Positions 52,088-60,124 of a stretch of 64,000 bases of DNA are shown in pieces. Source of the DNA: Streptomyces sp. WMMC500 (GTDB taxonomy: Bacteria > Actinomycetota > Actinomycetes > Streptomycetales > Streptomycetaceae); the NCBI RefSeq assembly GCF_027497195.1, contig NZ_CP114905.1, forward strand, positions 3,272,001 through 3,336,000, given 5' to 3'. The first letter of the stretch is position 1. Every line of letters begins with the position of its first letter. Both the position numbers and the translations under genes were made by a program. Under the pieces are notes generated by a model, which saw only the letters and a program-made list of their open reading frames with translations, was not told the origin of the DNA and searched no databases.

Positions 52088-52669
52088 ATGGCGACGGTGC
52101 AGGGCCGGCCGATGCGCGCGGACGCGCGCCGCAACTACGAGCGCCTGCTCGGCGAGGCCGCGGTGGCCTTCGCCCAGCACGGTGCGGACGCCTCGCTGGA
52201 GGAGATCGCGCGCCGCGCGGGCGTCGGCATCGGCACGCTGTACCGGCACTTCCCGGACCGCTTCGCGCTGATGGGCGCGGTGTTCCAGACACAGGTCGAC
52301 GAGCTGGACGTCGCGGCGCGGGCGCTGACGGCGGAGGCCGGCAGGACGCCGATGGGCGCGCTGACGGCGTGGATGCGGCGGTACGTGGACGTGTCCTCGA
52401 CGATCCGCGGGGTCGCGGCGACGCTGATGGACGAGGGTCTGATGATCAACTGCAAGACGCAGTTGCGGGAGACCGTCGAGCTGCTGGCCGGCCACGCACG
52501 CACGTCCGGCGAGCTGCGCACGGACGTCGCGCCGGACGACATCCTGCGGCTGACGAGCGCCATCGCGTACGCGGCGGAGAAGGCGTCGGTGAAGAACCCC
52601 GAGGACACGGAGGTCGCCGACCGCCTCCTGAACCTGGCCCTGGACGGCCTGCGCACGCGGAACGCCTGA
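52088..52669 (+). CDS. TetR-family transcriptional repressor
   Basis: 193 residues. N-terminal helix-turn-helix ADARRNYERLLGEAAVAFAQHGADASLEEIARRAGVGIGTLYRHFPDRFALM is typical of TetR. The ligand domain is helical, with MRRYVDVSSTIRGVAATLMDEGL and SELRTDVAPDDILRLTSAI. It stands 118 bp from the divergent MFS pump, so it most likely represses that gene through the palindrome at 52021-52037 and releases it when a drug binds. The ATG at 52088 has AAGGG upstream. Confidence 0.92.
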   Translation: MATVQGRPMRADARRNYERLLGEAAVAFAQHGADASLEEIARRAGVGIGTLYRHFPDRFALMGAVFQTQVDELDVAARALTAEAGRTPMGALTAWMRRYVDVSSTIRGVAATLMDEGLMINCKTQLRETVELLAGHARTSGELRTDVAPDDILRLTSAIAYAAEKASVKNPEDTEVADRLLNLALDGLRTRNA

Positions 52670-52855
52670 CGGCGGGTACGGGTGGCGGGGCACGGGGGCA
52701 CCGGGGGACCGCCTTGCGGGGCACCCCGAGGGCGGGAGGGCGCGCACCGCGGCGCGACGACGGCATCCGGCGCCCGGGCCGCGGACCCGGGGTCAGACGT
52801 CCCGGCACACTCACTCGGAGGCGCCGGGCCCGCGAAGCGTCGGCTGCTCCCGCCC

Positions 52856-53842
52856 CTACCGGCGCCGGGGCGCCAGGTCCGCCACCCGGCCCTGTTCCGG
52901 CAGGGCCGCCGCGGCGCGCATCGCCGACGCCGCGGCCTGCGCCGTCCGCCGCTGGCCCGGCAGCGGCACGCTGTCGTCGCCGCGCCGCCGCTCACCTCCC
53001 GGCCGGTGGTGCCGGCCCCGGCCCGCCGGCGGGGGGCCGCTCTCACCGCCCACCGGCTGTTCCGGGCCCGCCACCGCGATCTGCACCCCCTGGTCCGCCA
53101 GGGCCTGCAACTCGGTGCCCGCGCGCTCGTCGTTCGGCGGCGGCTCGTCCGTGACCAGCCGCGTGATCACGTCGGTGGGCACCGTCTGGAACATCGTGTC
53201 GGTGCCCAGCTTGGAGTGGTCCGCGAGCACCACGACCTCCGCCGCGGCCTGCACCAGCGCCCGGTCGACGCTCGCGGACAGCATGTTGGACGTGGACAGT
53301 CCGCGCTCGGCGGTCAGCCCGCTGCCGGAGAGGAACGCGCGCGAGACGCGCAGCCCCTGGAGCGACTGCTCGGCGCCGCTGCCCACCAGCGCGTAGTTGC
53401 TGCCGCGCAGCGTGCCGCCGGTCATGACGACCTCGACCCGGTTCGCGTGCGCGAGCGCCTGGGCGACGAGCAGGGAGTTGGTCACGACGGTCAGGCCGGG
53501 GATGCGCGCGAGCCGGCGGGCCAGCTCCTGCGTCGTCGTACCGGCACCGACGACGACCGCCTCACCCTCCTCGACGAATCCGGCGGCGAGATCGGCGATC
53601 GCGGTCTTCTCCGCGGTCGCGAGATGCGATTTCTGCGGGAAGCCGGACTCACGGGTGAAACCGCCCGGGAGGACCGCCCCTCCGTGCCTTCGGTCCAGCA
53701 GCCCTTCCGCTTCCAGGGCCCGCACGTCACGGCGCACGGTCACCTCGGAGGTCTGTACGACTCGGGCAAGCTCTCGGAGGGATACGGCCCCGTTGGCCCG
53801 TACCATTTCAAGGATCAACTGACGACGTTCTGCAGCGAACAC
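52856..53842 (-). CDS. DeoR-family transcriptional regulator
   Basis: 328 residues. The N-terminal helix-turn-helix (RRQLILEMVRANGAVSLRELARVVQTSEVTVRRDVRALEAEGLLDRRHGGA) is followed by the sugar-phosphate-isomerase-like sensor domain (EEGEAVVVGAGTTTQELARRL, VVTNSLLVAQAL, VVLADHSKLG). The last 75 residues are an Arg/Pro/Gly-rich tail outside the fold. The place, near purine nucleoside phosphorylase and phosphohexomutase, suits a regulator of nucleoside or sugar-phosphate use, but the ligand is unknown. GTG start. Confidence 0.92.
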   Translation of the reverse strand: MFAAERRQLILEMVRANGAVSLRELARVVQTSEVTVRRDVRALEAEGLLDRRHGGAVLPGGFTRESGFPQKSHLATAEKTAIADLAAGFVEEGEAVVVGAGTTTQELARRLARIPGLTVVTNSLLVAQALAHANRVEVVMTGGTLRGSNYALVGSGAEQSLQGLRVSRAFLSGSGLTAERGLSTSNMLSASVDRALVQAAAEVVVLADHSKLGTDTMFQTVPTDVITRLVTDEPPPNDERAGTELQALADQGVQIAVAGPEQPVGGESGPPPAGRGRHHRPGGERRRGDDSVPLPGQRRTAQAAASAMRAAAALPEQGRVADLAPRRR

Positions 53843-53982
53843 GAAACCGACAGTAACGCCAAAGACCGTGTTCTTTCAGCCGCTTGCGTCGATGAGAGGA
53901 AAGTTCCCCCTTGCGACATCCGAAGGTGGTATAGGAACTCAGCCGCCTCCGGAGGGGATTGGGGTCGGCCCAGGTCCGCGGC

Positions 53983-55449
53983 CTAGTCGTCGCCGCCGGG
54001 CTTGCTGGCCTGGAGCTGCCGCGCGACCTCCGCGATCGACCCCGACAGCGAGGGATAGACGGTAAACGCCTTCGCGATCTGTTCGACGGTCAGATTGTTG
54101 TCGACGGCGATCGAGATGGGGTGGATCAGCTCGCTGGCCCGCGGCGCGACCACCACGCCGCCCACCACGATCCCGGTGCCGGGGCGGCAGACCAGCTTCA
54201 CGAAGCCGTCCCGTACCCCCTGCATCTTGGCCCGGGGGTTGCGCAGCAGCGGCAGTTTCATCACCCGCGCATCAATGCGCCCCTCGTCCACGTCCGACTG
54301 CTGGTATCCCACCGTCGCAATCTCGGGGTCCGTGAACACGTTCGCGGAGACCGTCTTCAGCCGCAGCGGCGCGACGGTCTCGCCGAGGAAGTGGTACATC
54401 GCGATCCGGCCCTGCATCGCCGCCACCGAGGCGAGCGCGAACACGCCCGTGCAGTCGCCCGCCGCGTAGATGCCCGGCGCGCTCGTGCGCGACACCTTGT
54501 CGGTCCAGATGTGCCCGGAGTCCGTCAGCCGCACCCCGGCCTCCTCCAGGCCGATGCCCCGGGTGTTGGGCACCGCGCCGACCGCCATCAGGCAGTGCGA
54601 ACCGGTGATCACGCGCCCGTCGTTGAGCGTCACCTCGACCCGGTCGCCGACGCGCTTGGCGCTCTGCGCGCGCGAGCGGCTCATCACGTTCATGCCGCGG
54701 CGCCGGAAGACGTCCTCCAGCACCGCCGCCGCGTCCGGGTCCTCGCCCGGCAGCACCCGGTCCCGGCTGGAGACCAGCGTGACCCGCGAGCCGAGCGCCT
54801 GGTACGCGCCGGCGAACTCCGCGCCGGTGACGCCGGAGCCGACGACGATCAGCTCCTCGGGCAGCTCGTCGAGGTCGTAGACCTGCTTCCAGTTCAGGAT
54901 CCGCTCGCCGTCGGGCTGCGCGTCGGGCAGCTCGCGCGGGCTGCCCCCGGTGGCGACCAGCACCGCGTCGGCGACCAGCTCCTCCGGCTCGCCCGGCCCC
55001 CCGGCCTCGCCGACGGGCCCGGTCACCCGGACCGTGCGCGAGCCGTCCGGGGCCTGCTGCGGCGAGACGCTCGCCCGGCCGCGTACGACCCGGCCGCCCG
55101 CCCGGGTCACGTTCGTGGCGATGTCCTCGGACTGGGCCAGCGCCAGCCGCTTCACCCGGGCGTTGACCTTGCCCAGGTCCACGCCGACGACGCGGGCGGC
55201 CTGCTGCTCCGGCGGCGTGTCGTCCGCGACGATGATGCCCAGCTCCTCGTACGAGGAGTCGAAGGTGGTCATCACCTCCGCGGTGGCGATCAGCGTCTTC
55301 GACGGCACGCAGTCGGTGAGCACCGACGCACCGCCCAGGCCGTCGCAGTCGACGACCGTCACCTCCGCGCCGAGCTGCGCGGCCACGAGCGCCGCCTCGT
55401 ACCCGCCGGGGCCACCACCGATGATCACGATCCGAGTCACGTACCCCAT
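53983..55449 (-). CDS. lpdA: LpdA-type NAD(P)H:quinone flavoprotein oxidoreductase
   Basis: 488 residues. FAD motif RIVIIGGGPGGYEAALVA, NAD motif LIVVGSGVTGAEFAGAY and FAD motif SAPGIYAAGDCTG place it in the pyridine nucleotide-disulfide oxidoreductases. The active-site segment reads GLGGASVLTDCVPSKT: only the second cysteine (C47) of the usual CxxxxC is kept, and the C-terminal HP of the catalytic dyad is changed to VYPSLSGS. This is the pattern of mycobacterial LpdA (Rv3303c), a quinone reductase, not a lipoamide dehydrogenase. The ATG at 55449 is used; the GTG at 55440 (VTRIVI) is an equally good start. Confidence 0.9.
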   Translation of the reverse strand: MGYVTRIVIIGGGPGGYEAALVAAQLGAEVTVVDCDGLGGASVLTDCVPSKTLIATAEVMTTFDSSYEELGIIVADDTPPEQQAARVVGVDLGKVNARVKRLALAQSEDIATNVTRAGGRVVRGRASVSPQQAPDGSRTVRVTGPVGEAGGPGEPEELVADAVLVATGGSPRELPDAQPDGERILNWKQVYDLDELPEELIVVGSGVTGAEFAGAYQALGSRVTLVSSRDRVLPGEDPDAAAVLEDVFRRRGMNVMSRSRAQSAKRVGDRVEVTLNDGRVITGSHCLMAVGAVPNTRGIGLEEAGVRLTDSGHIWTDKVSRTSAPGIYAAGDCTGVFALASVAAMQGRIAMYHFLGETVAPLRLKTVSANVFTDPEIATVGYQQSDVDEGRIDARVMKLPLLRNPRAKMQGVRDGFVKLVCRPGTGIVVGGVVVAPRASELIHPISIAVDNNLTVEQIAKAFTVYPSLSGSIAEVARQLQASKPGGDD

Positions 55450-55592
55450 TGTCCCTCGTGGCGGCCGTCGGCTCCCGTGCGGGGCGGCGGGGCCCGGTGG
55501 GAGCGCGGCGGGAGCCCCGGTGAGAGCGGGGGCGGGAGCCCAGTGGGGGGCCGCTTCTACGCGCGTAGGGGGTGACGGGCTAGGCTCGTCGC

Positions 55593-56399
55593 GTGAACGC
55601 ATCCTCTCCGCACGCCGCGCCCGACGCGGCGGCCGCAGCCGACCGCCTCCGCGAGCTCACCGGGGGCGAACCCCACGACGTCGCCCTCGTGATGGGTTCC
55701 GGCTGGGTGCCCGCGGCGGAAGCGCTGGGCACGCCCGAGCACGAGCTGCGCGTCACCGACCTGCCCGGCTTCCCGCCGCCGACGGTCGAGGGCCACGCCG
55801 GGCGGATCCGCTCGTACCGGCTGGGCGACCGACGGGCGCTGGTCTTCCTCGGCCGTACGCACCTCTACGAGGGCCTCGGCGTCGCCGCCGTGGCGCACGG
55901 CGTGCGCACGGCCGCGGCGGCGGGCTGCAAGACGGTGGTGCTCACCAACGGCTGCGGCGGGCTGCGCGAGGGCATGCGGCCGGGCCAGCCGGTGCTGATC
56001 GGCGACCACATCAACCTCACCGCGGCCTCGCCGATCGAGGGCGCCCGCTTCGTGGACCTGACGGATCTGTACGCGCCGCGGCTGCGGGCGCTGTGCAGGG
56101 AGGTGGACCCCAGCCTCCAGGAGGGCGTCTACGCCCAGTTGCCGGGCCCGCACTACGAGACGCCGGCCGAGATCGAGATGCTCCGCCGCCTCGGCGCCGA
56201 CCTGGTCGGCATGTCGACGGTCCTGGAGGCCATCGCGGCCCGCGAGGCGGGCGCCGAGGTGCTGGGGATCTCGCTGGTCACGAACCTGGCGGCGGGCATG
56301 ACGGGCGAGCCGCTGAGCCACGAGGAGGTGCTCCAGGCGGGGCGCGACTCGGCGGCGCGGATGGGTGAGCTGCTGGCCGAGGTGCTGCGGCGGGTGTGA
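55593..56399 (+). CDS. Purine nucleoside phosphorylase (trimeric class)
   Basis: 268 residues. It splits inosine and guanosine with phosphate. Phosphate-binding [16 protein letters not shown] and [19 protein letters not shown], the purine-pocket [35 protein letters not shown] and the C-terminal [19 protein letters not shown] are typical of the low-molecular-mass trimeric class. GTG start. It is followed by a phosphohexomutase, which can act on the ribose phosphate released. Confidence 0.94.
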   Translation: MNASSPHAAPDAAAAADRLRELTGGEPHDVALVMGSGWVPAAEALGTPEHELRVTDLPGFPPPTVEGHAGRIRSYRLGDRRALVFLGRTHLYEGLGVAAVAHGVRTAAAAGCKTVVLTNGCGGLREGMRPGQPVLIGDHINLTAASPIEGARFVDLTDLYAPRLRALCREVDPSLQEGVYAQLPGPHYETPAEIEMLRRLGADLVGMSTVLEAIAAREAGAEVLGISLVTNLAAGMTGEPLSHEEVLQAGRDSAARMGELLAEVLRRV

Positions 56400-56410
56400 A
56401 GGCTCCGGGG

Positions 56411-56480
56411 GGTACGCGCGGGTGCGTACGCGGCGGCGGGCGCTGAGGCGGTACGCGCGGGGGCGTACGCGGCGGCGGGC
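56411..56480 (+). repeat. Direct repeat, 31 bp, one mismatch
   Basis: Units at 56411-56441 and 56450-56480 begin GGTACGCGCGGG and end GTACGCGGCGGCGGGC, with one T/G difference. They fill most of the gap between the phosphorylase and phosphohexomutase genes. Each unit holds the short palindrome GCGTACGC. Confidence 0.8.
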
Positions 56481-56523
56481 CGGGAACCTGGGAGAGAACG
56501 ACAGTGACGGAGGACGGCAACCG

Positions 56524-58263
56524 GTGAAGACAGACGCTGCTGGGACCGCTGGGTCCGGGGACGCCGCCGGGCTCGCCGCCCGGGCCAGGACGTGGCTGGC
56601 GGAGGACCCCGACCCCGACACCCGCGCCGAGCTGGCGGCCCTGCTGCGGGCGGACGACACCGCGGCCCTCGCGGACCGCTTCGCCGGCACGCTGCAGTTC
56701 GGCACCGCCGGGCTCCGCGGTGAGCTGGGCGCGGGGCCGATGCGGATGAACCGGGCCGTCGTCATCCGCGCCGCCGCCGGGCTGGCCGCGTACCTGAAGG
56801 GGCAGGGCGCGGGCGGCGGCCTGGTCGTCGTCGGCTACGACGCCCGGCACAAGAGCCACGCCTTCGCCGAGGACACCGCCGCCGTCATGGCCGGCGCCGG
56901 CTTCCGGGCCGTCGTCCTGCCCCGCCCGCTGCCGACGCCGGTGCTGGCCTTCGCGATCCGCCACCTCGGCGCGGTCGCCGGGGTCACCGTCACCGCGAGC
57001 CACAACCCGCCGCGCGACAACGGCTACAAGGTCTACCTGGGCGGCGGCTCGCAGATCGTCCCGCCCGCGGACGCCGCGATCGCCGCCGCCATCGAGGCGG
57101 TGGGCCCGCTCGCGGACGTGCCCCGCCCGGAGGGCGGCTGGGAGGTGCTGGGCGAGGACGTCGTGGAGGCGTACCTCGACCGGGCCGCCACGGTCGTCAC
57201 CGCGGGCGGCCCCCGGGACGTCCGTACGGTGCACACCGCCCTGCACGGCGTCGGCTCCGCCATGCTGGCCGCCGCCTTCGCCCGCGCCGGCTTCCCGCCC
57301 CCGGTGCCGGTCGCGGCGCAGGCGGAGCCGGACCCGGACTTCCCGACCGTCGCGTTCCCCAACCCGGAGGAGCCGGGGGCGATGGACCTGGCGTTCGCGA
57401 CGGCGGCCTCTGCGGGTTCTGCGGTGGACGTGATCATCGCCAACGACCCCGACGCGGACCGCTGCGCGGTGGCCGTGCCGGCGGCGCAGGCGGACGGGGG
57501 CGGGGGCGCGGACGGGGGCGCGGACGCGGGCTGGCGGATGCTGCGCGGCGACGAGGTCGGCGCCCTGCTGGCCACGCACCTCGTACGCAAAGGGGCCACG
57601 GGCACCTTCGCGGCGTCCATCGTCTCCTCCTCCCTCATGGGCCGGATCGCGCGGGCCGCGCGCCTGCCGTACGAGGAGACGCTGACCGGCTTCAAGTGGC
57701 TGGCCCGCGTCGAGAACCTGCGCTACGCCTACGAGGAGGCCCTCGGCTACTGCGTCGACCCCGCCGGCGTCCGCGACAAGGACGGCATCACCGCGGCCCT
57801 GCTGGTCGCCGAACTGACCGCGGAGCTGAAGGCGGCGGGCCGCACGCTGCAGGACCTGCTGGACGACATCGCGGTGGAGCACGGCCTGCACGCCACGGAC
57901 CAGCTCTCCGTCCGCGTAGCGGACCTCGACGTGATCGCCACCGCGATGCACCGCCTCCGCGCGTCGCCCCCGGCATCGGCGGCGGGCCTGCGGGTGACCC
58001 AGGCGGAGGACCTGTCGACGGGCACCGGGGACCTCCCCCCGACGGACGGCCTCCGCTACACCCTGGCGGGCGACCGGGCCCGGGGGGTGGAGGCGGCCCG
58101 GGTGATCGTCCGCCCGAGCGGCACCGAACCGAAGCTGAAGTGCTACCTGGAGGTGGTGGTCCCGGTCCCGAACGCCCACCCGGGCCTGCCGGCGGCGCGG
58201 GCGACGGCGGCGGAGTTCCTGGCGGAGCTGAAGGCAGACGTCTCGGCGGCAGCGGGCTTCTGA
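56524..58263 (+). CDS. Phosphoglucomutase/phosphomannomutase family enzyme
   Basis: 579 residues. Phosphoserine loop VTASHNPPRDNGYKVYLG with the catalytic Ser, metal loop NDPDADRCAVAVP, sugar loop GDEVGALLATHL and EEALGYC-type substrate site, and C-terminal phosphate loop RPSGTEPKLKCYLEV. This long form occurs next to nucleoside phosphorylases and may work as a phosphopentomutase/phosphohexomutase; specificity is not decided by sequence. The GTG at 56524 has GGAGGAC upstream. It contains a Gly/Ala-rich insertion (QADGGGGADGGADAGW) after the metal loop. Confidence 0.93.
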   Translation: MKTDAAGTAGSGDAAGLAARARTWLAEDPDPDTRAELAALLRADDTAALADRFAGTLQFGTAGLRGELGAGPMRMNRAVVIRAAAGLAAYLKGQGAGGGLVVVGYDARHKSHAFAEDTAAVMAGAGFRAVVLPRPLPTPVLAFAIRHLGAVAGVTVTASHNPPRDNGYKVYLGGGSQIVPPADAAIAAAIEAVGPLADVPRPEGGWEVLGEDVVEAYLDRAATVVTAGGPRDVRTVHTALHGVGSAMLAAAFARAGFPPPVPVAAQAEPDPDFPTVAFPNPEEPGAMDLAFATAASAGSAVDVIIANDPDADRCAVAVPAAQADGGGGADGGADAGWRMLRGDEVGALLATHLVRKGATGTFAASIVSSSLMGRIARAARLPYEETLTGFKWLARVENLRYAYEEALGYCVDPAGVRDKDGITAALLVAELTAELKAAGRTLQDLLDDIAVEHGLHATDQLSVRVADLDVIATAMHRLRASPPASAAGLRVTQAEDLSTGTGDLPPTDGLRYTLAGDRARGVEAARVIVRPSGTEPKLKCYLEVVVPVPNAHPGLPAARATAAEFLAELKADVSAAAGF

Positions 58264-58275
58264 CACCGGGAGGCT

Positions 58276-58449
58276 TTACGGATCCCGCTCGGTGCCCGCC
58301 AGGCTCTCCAAGACCTCCATGCTCACCCCGACGGAGACGGAATCCGCCTTGTCACGGGCGACGGCTTCCCTGAGCCGCCGGGCGTTGGCCGGGGAGCGCA
58401 GGAGGTAGTCGGTCTCCCGCCAGGCTTCGAAGTCTTCGGCTGGGATCAC
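58276..58449 (-). CDS. Truncated Phd/YefM-type antitoxin-like protein
   Basis: 57 residues: VIPAEDFEAWRETDYLLRSP, ANARRLREAVARDKADSVSV, ending SMEVLESLAGTERDP. This matches only the second half of Phd/YefM antitoxins, i.e. the end of the fold and toxin-binding helix; the N-terminal DNA-binding half (about 30 residues) is missing. The GTG at 58449 overlaps the exonuclease stop as GTGA and has GGAG upstream, so it is translated with the exonuclease. No toxin gene is next to it; it may be a remnant or a stand-alone modulator. Confidence 0.65.
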   Translation of the reverse strand: MIPAEDFEAWRETDYLLRSPANARRLREAVARDKADSVSVGVSMEVLESLAGTERDP

Positions 58450-59048
58450 CACAGTGTGGGCTCCTGTTCGGGCTCGGGCGCTCCGGGAAGGCCGGGAGGG
58501 ACAGCGGCTCGCACGAGTGCTTCCCAGGTGGGGTACTGCTCGGCCATGCGCAGCAGCAGGAGCGCGGTGGCATAGGCGTCGAAGGCGGCGCGGTGCCGCT
58601 GGCCGGGGGCTTGGCCGAGGTCGAGTCCGGTGTGCTGGATGAGGGCATCGAGGTTGTGGCGCGGCGCTTCCTTGTACGTTGCCCGCGCCAGGCGCAGGGT
58701 GTCGATGACGCCCGGGGGTTCCCAGCCCGGGAGGTGCCGGGCGAGAACCCGGTAGTCGACTCCGGCGTTGTGGGCGCAGATCCACGCGCCGGTCAGCATG
58801 GCCCGTACCTCTTCACGGACCTCCTCCCAGGGCGGGCACGAATTCAGGTCCTCGTTGGTGAGTTTGTGCACGCGGCTGGCGAAAGGCGTGACCGGCACCG
58901 GAGGCCGGATGAGCCAGACCCCGGCCGTGCGGGTGTCCGGCGTGCCGTTGTGCAGCGGCAGGGCAGCCACTTCGACCACGTCGGGAGGCGTGACTCCGTT
59001 CCCTTCGATGTCGACCACCAACAGCCGGGGCCATGTCTCGTACTTCAT
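58446..59048 (-). CDS. DnaQ-like 3'-5' exonuclease
   Basis: 200 residues. DEDD motifs: Exo I LLVVDIEGNG (D-x-E), Exo II AHNAGVDYRVL, Exo III with HRAAFDAYATALLLLRM (H-x4-D). Enzymes of this size act in RNA or DNA 3'-end trimming or proofreading. It is followed by the overlapping antitoxin-like gene and lies next to the RiPP operon on the same strand, 124 bases from the pentapeptide-repeat gene. ATG at 59048. The real substrate is unknown. Confidence 0.88.
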   Translation of the reverse strand: MKYETWPRLLVVDIEGNGVTPPDVVEVAALPLHNGTPDTRTAGVWLIRPPVPVTPFASRVHKLTNEDLNSCPPWEEVREEVRAMLTGAWICAHNAGVDYRVLARHLPGWEPPGVIDTLRLARATYKEAPRHNLDALIQHTGLDLGQAPGQRHRAAFDAYATALLLLRMAEQYPTWEALVRAAVPPGLPGAPEPEQEPTLW

Positions 59049-59171
59049 GCCTGCATGTTCTCCTCAACCGGCCGGCCGATGTGAGCGCGGCCGCCGTCGA
59101 TGGTGGCGGGGCTTGCTGGCCCGATGCGTGACTGCCGCCCATGTCTGTGCCTGCCGGGGGAAGGTGGGGGA

Positions 59172-59858
59172 CTACTCGTCGTCGGGGTCTTCGCCGAAGG
59201 TGACGTGCAGCTCGGTGGCAAGGGCCTCTGCGAGTTGGAGTATCTGGGCATGGTCGATGACGATCTGCTTGAGCGAGGCCAGGCCGCGAAGCTGGGCGAG
59301 GTCGTTACCCCGGAGGTCCAGGCCGCGGTGCTTCCCGCCGTCGAACTCGGTCAGTCGTAGATCGCAGTCATCGATCAGGGCGGCGCCAAGGTCGGCGGCG
59401 GCGAAGGTGGTCTCGCGCAGCGAACACCTGGCGAAGATCACCGGGCCGATGGCGCGGATGCGCGCGAAGGTGCTGTAGTCGAACTTGCAGTTCTCGAACA
59501 GAACGTTGTCGAGCGTCACGTCTTCGAGCGCGGCGCCCATGAGCCTGCAGTCCCGGAAGACGGTTCGGGAGATCTTGCTTTCGCTCCACTGCAGGGAGGA
59601 CAGACCGCATCGGGTGAATTCCACGGAGTCGACACGGAGCCTCTCCAGGCGGGTGCGCTGCACGTTGAGGCCGGTGATCCGCCCGTCCATCAGGTGGGTG
59701 TCCGCCAGGTCGAGATCCCGCAGGTCGGCATCGGCGTAGTGGAACCCCGCCATCCGCCCGCGGCCGCCCTCCAGAGAGGCGACGTGGGAGAGGTAGAGCC
59801 CCGGCTCGTCCAAGGCGGGGAGCGAGACGCTCGTACGGCGGATCGTGCGGGTGTCCAT
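59172..59858 (-). CDS. Pentapeptide-repeat protein of the RiPP operon
   Basis: 228 residues. About residues 45-185 form a quadrilateral beta-helix of A(D/N)Lxx-like pentapeptides (ADADLRDLDLADTHLMDGRITGLNVQRTRLERLRV; SKISRTVFRDCRLMGAALEDVTLDNVLFENCKFDY; CSLRETTFAAADLGAALIDDCDL). A short helical tail follows (SLKQIVIDHAQILQLAEALATEL). Such proteins can protect gyrase (McbG, Qnr) or act as scaffolds. As the third gene after the radical SAM enzyme and precursor it may be the immunity or recognition partner. The ATG at 59858 has AAAGG in front. Confidence 0.85.
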   Translation of the reverse strand: MDTRTIRRTSVSLPALDEPGLYLSHVASLEGGRGRMAGFHYADADLRDLDLADTHLMDGRITGLNVQRTRLERLRVDSVEFTRCGLSSLQWSESKISRTVFRDCRLMGAALEDVTLDNVLFENCKFDYSTFARIRAIGPVIFARCSLRETTFAAADLGAALIDDCDLRLTEFDGGKHRGLDLRGNDLAQLRGLASLKQIVIDHAQILQLAEALATELHVTFGEDPDDE

Positions 59859-59893
59859 CAACAGCCTTTCAGCGCGGGGGTTCGGTCGCCTGT

Positions 59894-59924
59894 GCTGCCG
59901 GCACGCCCGGGGCGTGCCGGCAGC
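59894..59924 (-). terminator. Hairpin between RiPP precursor and pentapeptide-repeat gene
   Basis: A perfect 14-bp stem (GCTGCCGGCACGCC at 59894-59907 with 59911-59924) with a 3-base loop, 9 bases after the precursor stop on the minus strand, with no T-tract. It may be a partial terminator or 3'-stabiliser that sets a higher precursor mRNA level than for the downstream gene. Confidence 0.7.
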
Positions 59925-59932
59925 GGGGCGGC

Positions 59933-60124
59933 CTACTTCTTCTTGTTCCAGTTGTCCCAGGTCGGTCGGTTGTCGAAGGGGGCCGGGGTCTTCGCCCAGT
60001 TGTCCCACGTGGGCCGGTTGTCCCACGTCGCCTCAACGATCACCGGGCTCGGAAAGTCGTGCGCGGCTATCAACTCCATCACGACGAGGGTGTCGGATGT
60101 GGCGAGCCGGTCCAGGGTCTTCAT
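59933..60124 (-). CDS. Candidate RiPP precursor peptide with repeated aromatic-Asp-Asn motifs
   Basis: 63 residues. Leader about residues 1-32 (MKTLDRLATSDTLVVMELIA, then AHDFPSPVIVEA). The core holds two ten-residue repeats, WDNRPTWDNW (34-43) and FDNRPTWDNW (50-59), joined by AKTPAP and ending NKKK. Four motifs of aromatic-Asp-Asn result: WDN 34-36, WDN 40-42, FDN 50-52, WDN 56-58. This fits substrates of three-residue cyclophane-forming radical SAM enzymes, which bond the aromatic ring to the beta-carbon of the third residue. The ATG at 60124 overlaps the radical SAM stop (ATGA), so production is coupled. Confidence 0.82.
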   Translation of the reverse strand: MKTLDRLATSDTLVVMELIAAHDFPSPVIVEATWDNRPTWDNWAKTPAPFDNRPTWDNWNKKK

